Assembly (NCBI GenBank): GCA_916613615.1
Contig: OU744721.1
Span: 84,821,060 to 84,885,059, forward strand
From: Steromphala cineraria
Taxonomy: Eukaryota > Mollusca > Gastropoda > Trochida > Trochidae
Direction: 5' to 3'
Length of the DNA stretch: 64,000 bases
The notes below the pieces were generated by a model, which was not told the DNA's origin, ran no database searches, and worked only from the letters and a program-made list of their open reading frames with translations. A program made the position numbers and the translations under genes. Positions 25,662 through 35,200 of this stretch are shown here, piece after piece. Within the stretch, counting starts at the first letter, position 1. Each line of letters opens with the position of its first letter.

Positions 25662-26775
25662 ATAGCAAAACAGTTATACAACCAATCTACTTTATTTAAG
25701 AACAACCACTTACCGTGGTACATGGAAGATTACACATAACATTCATGACATATTAGATGTGTATGGTACACTAGTATACATAATATATATATTGATAGTC
25801 AAGTTTTCAAGATGTAATTGAATTGTTCATTTCCTATTTCGAAATATCTCATTATGAAGGGGTTCGTAGTTTCAATAGTTTCTTACTATAGTTAGGATTT
25901 ATATAATAAATTCGTCGAAAATATATAATCTGTGTACCCACCCCCAAGGATTTGTAGATTAAATTCATTATGGTTATCCTTACGCATTGTGAGGTTGCCC
26001 TTTGAAGAATGAAATAAACAATAAATGTCGATTTTTTTCACTTGTTGTTATACCCTCCCTTTTCAGTGTAAGTTGTCTGTGTATCGAAGCTATCTCAGGA
26101 TTATTGAAGGATAAAGGCAGGATATGTACTCAATTACGTTTCTGATGAATTTGCGAATATACATTTAATTAGGGTATGTGAAGAATCGGTCGGACTTAAA
26201 ATAGCAATTTATGGTACAATCTCTATCTCATTAACTATAATCAGGTGTATTTAGGCCACCGGCCTATGACACAATTGATTATACAGTAATCAAGAGGCTA
26301 CTTCTGAGCTTATTAGCATGATACACATCCGTAGCCAAGTTTCTAACCCATTAACCCCTCGACATGCTTCACGGCTCAACGCCCCTTGTCAACGTAACTG
26401 CCCGCTCGAGTGACGCTAATTAGCTCACAGTACCCCTCATCACCCGAGACTGGATGAAAGGAAGCTAGTCTAGTCTATACCATAAGTTCCAATCAGAATC
26501 TGATTGTTTTATTGTTTCATGGAGATCAGTCGGGAAACAGGTGTGAATAAGGATATAAACAGAGAACAGAGCCATCATCGAGTAACTTGCACCATTGATG
26601 TTGTTAATTAAAGGTGATTTGTTCAGCTATAGTATATTGAGGTCTGAATAAACATTCACAAGTAAATAGATCTTAAATCTGTACACACGTGAGGGTCTGG
26701 TTAGCGAGTCCCGAAACTACACAGCTTAATTAAGATTGACGTATTGTAGTTAAATCTATATCATTTTAGCCCTGT

Positions 26776-26925
26776 GTTTATTCTGAATGGCTGATTGAAG
26801 CGCGCCATTGTCTCAAACTCAAACCTGCTGTCTTGTTTATATGTAAATGTATATATGTTTATCTCATGTACCGCCGTCGGCGGTTTTCAGAGAATAAAGA
26901 GTTTGAGTTTGAGTTTATTCTGAAT
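26776..26925 (+). mobile_element. Short retroposon with 13-bp target duplication
   Basis: The 13-mer GTTTATTCTGAAT occurs at 26776-26788 and again at 26913-26925. The 124 bases between them begin 'ggctgattgaagcgcgccat' and end in a (TTGAG)-type tail after 'agaataaaga'. The corresponding place in repeat copy B lacks the insert. This is the structure of a SINE or a very short 5'-truncated LINE. The same head ('ggctgattgaagc.cgccattgtc') appears at about 31428. Confidence 0.65.
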
Positions 26926-27509
26926 ATGATGTAAAATATGTATTTTGTATTAGTACTGTCAGTTCCCAAATGGTATGAGGCTTCAAACAAAACGTAAAAA
27001 AACAAAATGTAACTCTCTCTGGCCAGTTGAAATGTTATGGGATTGAACACACAAACATTGTTTAAACAAGTAAATCAACCCTATTTAAAACTGAACAGCG
27101 AATATGTCATTTATGTAGACGTTATTACATAGGCAACTTAAACATTAACCAAGATTATAATGTTTTACGTACTTACATAATCTCTACTTTGAATAATCAT
27201 TTTAGAATGCAAAAGTTTCAATAGCATTCAAACTTCACATGACACGAAGAACACATGCAAAGAGGATATTGTGCAAAAAATGCAAATATTATTAAAAAAC
27301 GCAAGCCAGGGACATGGAATAGCCAGTGTTTCAAAAGGTATTGAAGAAAGTTAGGACTCATGTTGTACATTCTCTATATCAATTTGTATGATTCATGAGA
27401 ATACAATTCTGTTCTGTTCTGTACATGAAGAATATTGTCCAATGAAAGCATTTGCACGCGTTTGTTCTACAACTGCTACGCTTCAATCGAAAGCATATGT
27501 ACATGTACA

Positions 27510-27612
27510 TGTGCATAATATATTTATTTTGTATTCTAATGAATGTATATTATATATTTGTACTATGTTGAGGTGAGACATAAATAAACTATCTGTCTGT
27601 CTGCATGTCTGC
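27510..27612 (+). mobile_element. Very short (TCTG)n LINE tail
   Basis: Compared with copy B, copy C gains about 100 bases ending 'gaggtgagacataaataaac' followed by 'tatctgtctgtctg'. The flanks 'gcat' and 'ctgcat' could be a short target duplication. It is the most truncated of the (TCTG)n family here and does not reach the hairpin. Confidence 0.65.
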
Positions 27613-27815
27613 ATCCCGAGAGAGTGTTATTTCAAGGTCAATCTATTTGATAATGATTTCAGGAGTCTGAATGAATGTTTATTTACGTGGGGATTCAAAC
27701 TTCAAAATCTAGATTCGGCTTATCTTGATGATTGGTAAAAAGAGACAGAATTCATTTGATGATGTTTTGATAGTTACATCACTGATTCGAAAGTAACAGG
27801 ACATAACTGTTTTTT

Positions 27816-28595
27816 ATGGGACTCAGAAAATGCACCCCAAATAACGCAGTGTCCGGAGACATGGGATGGATTCCACCTACAGTTCGCCAATGGGAGACAG
27901 TCTCCAAGTTTTATAAACGCCTTAGTTCCCTCCAAGAACATAAGTTGTCAAGAAAAGTTTTCATGTGGGCGAATAAACATGCTTTTAAAAACAAGAACAA
28001 TTGGAATTTTAGAGTCCATGTCAAATATAAAGCCCTAGCGTTAGATATGTTCATTCCAACAGAAAATAACTTTCATTATAGACGGATTGCCAGGGACGTG
28101 AAAGAAGGAGTTTTTAAGAAGTTTAGAGAAAATTGGGAAAGTGCAATAAATCAAGAATACAGCAGGACTGGGATGGGAGGAAATAAGCTACGCCTCTATA
28201 ACCAGTTCAAGAAGGATTACAAGGTGGAATGTTATAACCAATTCCCTATGTCCAGACCAAACAGAAGATCTTTAGCTGTTTTCAGATGTGGGGTTGCCCC
28301 GATAAAACTTGAAACTGGGCGCTATTCTAACCTTCCTGTTAATGAGAGAGTCTGTTTTAACTGTACCAACTGTGTGGAAGATGAGATGCATGTTTTACTT
28401 AAATGTCCAGTTTATAATGATGTGCGTGAAGATCTTTTAGGTAAATGTAATGATGTTTGGCCTGAATTTTACCAACAAAGTGATAATGTTAAATTATGTT
28501 TTATCCTGGCCAGCCCAAGTATTGTACATGCAAGTGCCAAAACCTGCAAGGCAATTTTAAATTTACGTATATATTATATTTTATTTACGCATTAG
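27816..28595 (+). pseudogene. LINE ORF2 C-terminal region
   Basis: An open frame of 259 codons whose ATG is only an internal methionine at the truncation point. It begins with a TPNNAVSGDMGWIPP motif that I associate with the region behind the reverse transcriptase in invertebrate LINEs. The middle part is rich in Trp, Lys and Arg. The end has FRCGVAPIKLETGRYSNLP, then C-x2-C (CFNC), VEDEMHVLLKC and PVYND. It is uninterrupted, so the insertion may be fairly young, but the endonuclease and polymerase are missing. The cysteine-histidine knuckle is thought to bind nucleic acid. Confidence 0.85.
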
Positions 28596-28775
28596 ACTAT
28601 TGTCTTTTTTTACCAGTGTACTTTTAGTCATATATTTGTAATGCTGAGTGTACTTTTTAATATATATTTGTAATATTTATTGCTCCTTTTAATACACTTT
28701 TCTAATATTTACTGTACGTTATGTTTATATATTAGTAATATTTACTGTATATTTTAATATTGTTCGTCTCTCGTA

Positions 28776-28789
28776 ACTCCAAAAGGAGT
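28776..28789 (+). other. Conserved LINE 3'-UTR hairpin (ACTCC/GGAGT)
   Basis: ACTCC-AAAA-GGAGT, flanked by 'gtctctcgta' and 'ggctc' as in the other family members. Relative to 17936-17950 both sides of one base pair have changed (C-G to T-A), which keeps pairing. Confidence 0.6.
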
Positions 28790-29349
28790 GGCTCTTTTAA
28801 TGTTGTATATATCTTTTTATGTAACATTTTGAGGTGAGACGTTAATAAACAATCTGTCTGTCTGTCTGTCTGTCTGTTAAGTGACATGAGCACCTTGTTA
28901 AATATGAGCTAGATGTATGTTATACCAGACATGTGTAAACTTCTAACAACCCATTATCTTAAAGATTTGTTTAATCACCAAACTGAGTATCATGCTCAAA
29001 AATCGACCATTCATTCCTATCAAAGCACTTTAATTACTGTCTGTTATGAACACTAAATGACAAATCATACATAGAATATATACATTCATGTTGATAGTTG
29101 CCAAAGTATGTATAAAATGACTTTATTTCAATACAAACAGAAGCGACGCATATATGTGGCTATCGCTGTGAGAAGTTGCTATTTGACTCTCGTGAGGAGA
29201 ATCGCCCTTATCGACGGTCTTGAGTTAATACAGTCCAGTTCAAGTTCTTTATTCACTTAAACTACTCATAATAGAACATTGTACATATTTATTAATTAAC
29301 TATCAATGATATGGCACTAATACAATCTGAACGGCCTACACTATACGAT

Positions 29350-29436
29350 TCGGCAACTGGGCCAATACAGGTAAGCTGGGCCAATACGGGCCAAACTGGG
29401 CCAATACGAGCAGACTGGGCCAATACGACTCTGAGC
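29350..29436 (+). repeat. Four copies of CTGGGCCAATAC
   Basis: 'actgggccaatac' or 'gctgggccaatac' occurs four times with irregular spacing, plus an extra 'gggccaa', in a locally GC-rich stretch. The same word lies inside the arms of the palindrome at 29597-29727, so both are probably parts of one mobile element. Confidence 0.7.
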
Positions 29437-29596
29437 ATGCGCATATACACAAATGGCGCAAGTCCGAAGCTATCGCTTCAAAACTTTCAACATATATTAC
29501 AGTTCACCAATCTCTTTTATAATTTTGATTTCAATGAAAATTAACTTTCTAATGTTGTACAAGTAAATCACAAAAAAATTAATTAATAAAAATGTA

Positions 29597-29727
29597 ATTA
29601 ATCAAGTTTTTCCATATTGGCCCAGTTACAGGTCCTCGGTCTGCTGTATTGGCCCTTGGCTTCGCCTCGGGCAAATACAGCAGACCTCGGACCTGTAACT
29701 GGGCCAATATGGAAAAACTTGATTAAT
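29597..29727. repeat. 131-bp near-perfect palindrome
   Basis: Arms of about 59 bases run from 'attaatcaagtttttccata' to its reverse complement at 29708-29727. I count only a few mismatches, around the 'tcctcggt'/'tccgaggt' positions and one near the centre. A 13-base spacer (ttggcttcgcctc) separates the arms. It can form a long cruciform. Probably a compact foldback or MITE; no target duplication was recognised. Confidence 0.85.
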
Positions 29728-32189
29728 AACATTATATTAATATTAATAATACAATATAATGTAACAACGACGCAGAATTATTATTGACATTTTTGTAGTT
29801 GCTCAAAGATACATTTTATAACTTACTTAGCTTGTCAACAGTTGTACAATGTCTTTCTGTAAATAGGCTATAAAGCTATAAATAATTAAGTCTAATTATA
29901 TCTAATAAAGAAGTACATTCAAAACATACTTGTTCTAAATTTCAAAATAGGTTGTGAAACCTTTGTTGGTAGCAAAATATGATCTTCAGGACCAAACACC
30001 GATCAATCATATATTTTTCCTTTAGATGATAACGTCTTTTCATATTGCCACTGTGTTATAAACTGATCAGTAAAGATTTGTTCAACTTTACAGAGGAGCC
30101 AATTTTTATTAACGTAATTTTGATGATACCAAATATATGACAAACCACAATCATCATCAGCTCCACAGACCTCAATATATTCTAATTATACTACGAAGGA
30201 TATGTGTAATAGGATTACATGATATTCGAGGGTGTTCATATGCAGAATATATTATAAGAAAAACATATGAAACTTAAATAAAATCATCCGTACAGATTCA
30301 CCAAAAAATAAAATGTATTGGCTTATTAAAAAGTATAAATATATCAGTTTCAATTTTCAATTGATGTGAGCAGCAGCTTTCTGTGCAAGAGCAATACGGA
30401 ATATCTTAAAGTGACAGAGAGTATCGTTTTTGAAATTTCATTTGGTTTTGATAAGCTACAAAATATATGATATGTTAATTGAAGTTCATATTTCATCACT
30501 GGACTTGTAAATATATCCATTTATGCATAATATTTCTAAAGTGTTTGATTTTATGAAAAAATCAAGAACACATCTCAAATAAATTTAATATTCGAAATTT
30601 TGCATCCAATTAATCTACTTATTCGTTAAAATACCTAATAAACACTATCGAATCGAATATATCTTCCTGCCAGCTTATGACAAGGTTTCAAAATTACGTT
30701 TGGCGAATTTGTGCGCGCCACTCGAGCCACATTGTCCTGTTTTCGATCAAAAACCCGACTTTGAATGGCCGTATTTTCGCTCTAATGTACTGGTTGACCT
30801 TTAACTTGTTATTTTCAGAAACAGTTACTGGTTACCGATGAAATACCATCGATTTCAAAATTTGACATATGTGATCCTATCAACATACTCTGTGTCTCTT
30901 AAATATCTATACGACTCTCGGCACAAATAACCTCTTTATACAGCAAATATGAATAACTGTTTGATCTCCATGAAACTCTACAGCAATAAGAACTTTATGT
31001 TAATCCTCCAGGGTTAATACGTGGAACAAGAAAACATTGATGCATATTATGCACTACTCATTAATCTTCTCACTTGGTCACTTGAAACATAGGAAATAAC
31101 ATGCTTGGCCATTACTTTCCTCTTCAACTCAAAGTGTGAATTATGTTATATACTAAATCTTTAAAACATGAGCTCTTTACAAAGCCTTGAAGTTTTCAGA
31201 AAATGTTGTTTTGTTTTGAAAAGAAAATGATTGCATAAACAATGATAGGAATTCAAAACATCTCACATACTCACATCCTTAAATGCTGAATAAATGATAA
31301 TCCCGTTGTCATTAAACTTTTGTCACACACGTGAAATTGACACGAATATTAGTACTTTAGGCTAGCAACATTTTAAACTCATATCTGTCATGCTGACTGC
31401 TTTAGATAAGTCACTTAAATAACGTTTGGCTGATTGAAGCCCGCCATTGTCCGGTTTTCGATCATAGTCACGACTTTGAGCCTTCATACTGTTACTATAC
31501 TTTAGCCCTTAATGGTTCTTTCATACAGCAGTCTACACTTCCCGATAGAGACACTATTGATAATGTTTTGGTATATGTGACTTCAAACAACTCACAGAGT
31601 GTGCCTTTAACGTACATGTCATGCATAACAAATGTTATGCATAAAAGAGGAATGAATGAATCCGATGCAGTTATGTTATTCCCGTAAAAATATCTTAACA
31701 TGTATATGTATACTACATTTCGTCAATAGCTACATAAGTGACTGTCAAATATACCAGAAAGTAAAACTCTGATGCTTAGAAACAGATATTTGATGCAAGG
31801 ACTATTTTGTATATATCTACTCATGCAAGTTATATTGCAGCGACTAATCAATGAGCAGCTTGGAGCTTGTTGGCACATGAAAAAGTGTTGGGTTGAAATT
31901 AAATCCATTTAATTATGTAATACATTAACGTATATAAAAACGTAATGAAATATATATGTAACGTAAATAAACTTCAAACCTCATTATGCTAGCATTTCCA
32001 TTATAGATTGTCTTGAGGATATGAATAGAATCGGGATTAAGTAGCAACCATGTGGAATATGTAATCCTGAATAAGTGTAATTTAGAAAGAAAACAATATG
32101 TTTAAAATTCATTTTCAACTTTTGTCATATGACATAAAGTAAAAAATCGGTAAACATGATTTTATGAACGCTTTTGGCACTTCTGCAAC
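29728..32189. other. Non-coding with two related short repeats
   Basis: No gene recognised. About 30705-30780 and 31428-31480 are related: both contain 'attgtcc.gttttcgatca' and 'cgactttga', and 31428 also shares the head of the retroposon at 26789. Everything else is AT-rich without visible structure. Confidence 0.45.
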
Positions 32190-32358
32190 CTCGATTATCC
32201 AGCCATGTATGACACGCGTTGGCCACCCGTCAGCCACGCGTGAGCAACGGGTGGCTGACGCGGGGCGACCCGTTGCTCACGCGTTGCTCACTCGTGACCA
32301 ACGCGTGAGCTACGCGTGAGAAACGCGTTTTTCGACCACTTACTTATGCACACTACTG
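32190..32358 (-). repeat. Right Tc1/mariner-like end with eleven 11-bp CpG-rich units
   Basis: Read on the minus strand from 32358 it begins CAGTAGTGTGCATAAGTAAG, bordered by TA at 32359-32360. Bases 32209-32328 then form eleven units with cores ACGCGT, ACGGGT or ACCCGT. The sixth unit (32264-32273) is 10 bp and the others are 11 bp. Units 8, 10 and 11 are nearly the same as units 8, 10 and 11 of the left end. Similarity ends at GGATAATCGAG (32190-32200 on the complementary strand). No transposase is adjacent. Confidence 0.75.
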
Positions 32359-32360
32359 TA

Positions 32361-33221
32361 TATTGTTTTCAGTGTTATTGGTGGCCATATTTTTAAAGTA
32401 CTGATATAAACAAAATAAACTTTTTTTCAAAATGATCAAGTATTTATGATAAAGAGAAATGTTATCAACTACTTTGGTTAGAATGCAAGACAATCAAACA
32501 TTAGTTCATGAATGAAAAATGAATGAAAGGAGTCTTTTGAAAGCCCCTACTTAATCTGATAATCAGTAAGAGTTTCTTCTTTCACAAAAGATCGTTAGAT
32601 CTTGTAAACGATTGATACTTTCAGAGATATAAATTTTGAAAATAAATTTGTTGTTCCATGTTAGTGTACTGACTGCCCTAAAATGATGATTAAAAATGGT
32701 TCGTAAGTGTTCATGTTTATAAGTGTTCATTATTTGACTGTTATTTCAAATATCTTTATATGAAACTTCGGTCAAAAGGTTCACGAGGAGCCAGAACTAA
32801 TGCTTGTTATTAAGTGTCTTGATAAAAAAATATACAATAAGGCTACTTTGCACCTTAATGATATCTTTAGTTTGAATATAATTCAAAGCTTTCCAAAGAA
32901 TTAAATGAATGTCTGTTTGTAGCCTAACAAAATATGTACATCCTTCTGGGATACGTTCAGGGCTTGATTAAATAAGTTCGTTACTCTATGAAATGAACGG
33001 GATTGAAACTGTTTGTAACATACCAGTAGATTTGTTTTAGAGATCATAAAAAATATTGAAGTTCCATTTCAATTTCAAAAGCTTGATAAGGACCTTTGGT
33101 TTTCAACATTATCACAATATTCGTCGAAAAAAATAAATATAGTCGAAGTATGCGAGAGTAAATTTTTGGCATCATTGGTTTTCTATTGTTACTTAATGCA
33201 GGTTTTTTTTATGAGGTCTCG
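32361..33221. other. Non-coding, nothing recognised
   Basis: AT-rich sequence between the right Tc1-like end and the foldback element. No open frame or repeat of note. Confidence 0.4.
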
Positions 33222-34756
33222 GATATTTTTAGCAACCAGAAGTTAGCACAAGATTCAAGATTCAACATTCACATTCGAATGTTGAATATTGAAAATGGTG
33301 CTAACTTCAGGTACAAAAATCAACATTCGCGAATCTGAATCTGAAATTAAATTTCACATTCACATTCGAATCCGAATGTTGATTTTTTTTTCAACATTCA
33401 CATTCAAAATGAATCTTGAGTTTTTTCAATTTGGGCTTTCAAATCATATCTTATAGACTCTACATTCGCGAATCTGAATCTGAAATTAAATTTCACATTC
33501 ACATTCGAATCTGAATGTTGATTTTTTTTCAACATTCACATTCAAAATGAATCTTGAGTTTTTTCAATTTGGGCTTTCAAATCATATCTTATAGACTCGA
33601 CATTCGCGAATCTGAATATGAAATTAAATTTCACATTCACATTCGAATCTGAATGTTGATTTTTTTCAACATTCACATTCAAAATGAATCTTGAGTTTTT
33701 TCAATTTGGGCTTTCAAATCATATCTTATAGACTCGACATTCGCGAATCTGAATCTGAAATTAAATTTCACATTCACATTCGAATCTGAATGTTGATTTT
33801 TTTTCAACATTCACATTCAAAATGAATCTTGAGTTTTTTCAATTTGGGCTTTCAAATCATATCTTATAGACTCTACATTCGCGAATCTGAATCTGAAATT
33901 AAATTACACATTCACATTCGAATCTGAATGTTGATTTTTTTTCAACATTCACATTCAAAATGAATCTTGAGTTTTTTCAATTTGGGCTTTCAAATCATAT
34001 CTTATAGACTCGACATTCGCGAATCTGAATCTGAAATTAAATTTCACATTCACATTCGAATCTGAATGTTGATTTTTTTTCAACATTCACATTCAAAATG
34101 AATCTTGAGTTTTTTCAATTTGGGCTTTCAAATCATATCTTATAGACTCTACATTCGCGAATCTGAATCTGAAATTAAATTTCACATTCACATTCGAATC
34201 TGAATGTTGATTTTTTTTCAACATTCACATTCAAAATGAATCTTGAGTTTTTTCAATTTGGGCTTTCAAATCATATCTTATAGACTCGACATTCGCGAAT
34301 CTGAATATGAAATTAAATTTCACATTCACATTCGAATCTGAATGTTGATTTTTTTTCAACATTCACATTCAAAATGAATCTTGAGTTTTTTTATGATTTG
34401 AAAGCCCAAATTGAAAAAACTCAAGATTCATTTTGAATGTGAATGTTGAAAAAAAATCAACATTCAGATTCGAATGTGAATGTGTAATTTAATTTCAGAT
34501 TCAGATTCGCGAATGTCGAGTCTATAAGATATGATTTGAAAGCCCAAATTGAAAAAACTCAAGATTCATTTTGAATGTGAATGTTGAAAAAAAAATCAAC
34601 ATTCAGATTCGAATGTGAATGTGAAATTTAATTTCAGATTCAGATTCGCGAATGTTGATTTTTGTACCTGAAGTTAGCACCATATTCAATATTCAACATT
34701 CGAATGTGAATGTTGAATCTTGAATCTTGTGCTAACTTCTGGTTGCTGATATTTTT
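33222..34756. mobile_element. Asymmetric foldback element with 9-bp target duplication
   Basis: GATATTTTT occurs directly outside both ends (33222-33230 and 34748-34756). The element proper, 33231-34747, starts AGCAACCAGAAGTTAGCAC and ends with its reverse complement. The right arm (about 34393-34747) is nearly identical to the first part of the left arm, with very few mismatches. The left arm is extended by a tandem array. Foldback elements of the Drosophila FB type combine long repeat-built arms with 9-bp duplications and are placed with the Mutator-like superfamily, so I infer that affiliation. It is non-coding and must rely on a transposase encoded elsewhere. Confidence 0.85.
33325..34391 (+). 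repeat. Tandem array of eight 138-bp units in the left arm
   Basis: The phase marker 'attcgcgaatctgaat' recurs at 33325, 33464, 33602, 33739, 33877, 34015, 34153 and 34291, that is, steps of 137 to 139. Each unit contains an internal inverted repeat, 'gaatgttga' then a T run then 'tcaacattc'. Variants (ctcTaca or ctcGaca before the marker; 'gaatAtg' in units 3 and 8) are shared between non-adjacent units, which suggests unequal exchange or conversion. Two inverted units of the same kind make the right arm. Confidence 0.9.
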
Positions 34757-34904
34757 GTAATAATTTTTTTCCGTCTCGGTCGTAACAATTTTTCATCACC
34801 TAAAAAAATTCAACTTTCAGTACAACAGTCATTAGTTGAGTCAAACTAACTGCATAATGCACAATGTAATATAACATATCTTGGTAATGCAAGTGTAAAA
34901 GTGT

Positions 34905-35200
34905 ATAATTATACAACATAGTTTTAATGTTTTGATATCAAAGCAAAGCTGTTAGACTATAAACTCTTTTTTCTTAGATAATGATATGCCATCTTATCCC
35001 CAAAGCCGTGAACAGATAGAAATCACTTCATTTCGATGGAACATTTACTTTCAAAAGAATTGATAATTTCCACAAAAAGAAAATCAAACTTTAGCAAAAA
35101 TGCTCTCATTTCGTTTGATGTTGGTTATTCATACTTTACAAAGACAGATAATGAAGACGATAAATGTTTAATTCTACTCGATTGCAAAAAAGAATTTTTG
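34905..35200 (-). repeat. Inverted copy of a dispersed repeat segment
   Basis: The reverse complement matches 14040-14360 ('tttgcaatcgagtag', 'cttcattatctgtctttgt', 'aacatcaaacgaaatga', 'tgatatcaaaacattaaaac'). It also matches the segment at 8425-8575, 57088-57260 and 62378-62545. It is the only inverted copy. No ends or target duplications are visible. Confidence 0.65.

Larger units (their letters stand above)
27809..28877 (+). mobile_element. 5'-truncated LINE with (TCTG)n tail, inserted in copy C
   Basis: The insertion is defined by comparison with copy B. 'acaggatatgactgtgacatgagta' (20329-20353) is uninterrupted there, but here the matching 'acaggacataactgt' and 'tgacatgagcacc' lie 1.07 kb apart. 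The insert holds an ORF2 C-terminal fragment, a 3' UTR with a hairpin at 28776-28789, 'gaggtgagacgttaataaac' and (TCTG)n at about 28853-28877. No clear long target duplication is seen. Confidence 0.85.
26340..29060 (+). repeat. Repeat family copy C, three times interrupted
   Basis: Matches copy B block by block: 'taacccattaacccctcgac' near 26345, 'gagactggatgaaaggaag' near 26446, 'gtgtgaataaggatat' near 26542, 'gtttgttctacaactgctac' near 27460, 'gtgttatttcaaggtcaatc' near 27623 and 'ctgttatgaacactaaatga' near 29041. Removing the insertions at about 26789-26912, 27510-27612 and 27809-28877 restores colinearity with B. The basic unit is about 1.4 kb, non-coding and of unknown origin. Confidence 0.8.
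15874..32358. mobile_element. Hypothetical 16.5-kb element between two inverted Tc1/mariner-like ends
   Basis: The two ends at 15874 and 32358 face outward in inverted orientation, and each is bordered by TA. Neither has another matching end nearby. They could therefore bound one large composite that collected the A/B/C repeats and LINEs, or they could be two separate decayed copies. No transposase frame lies between them, and Tc1/mariner elements of this size are unusual, so independent solo ends are at least equally likely. Confidence 0.25.

Noticed and set aside
33325..34391. Free-standing satellite interpretation of the 138-bp array
   Set aside because: The array is enclosed by terminal inverted repeats and a 9-bp target duplication, so it is part of a transposon.
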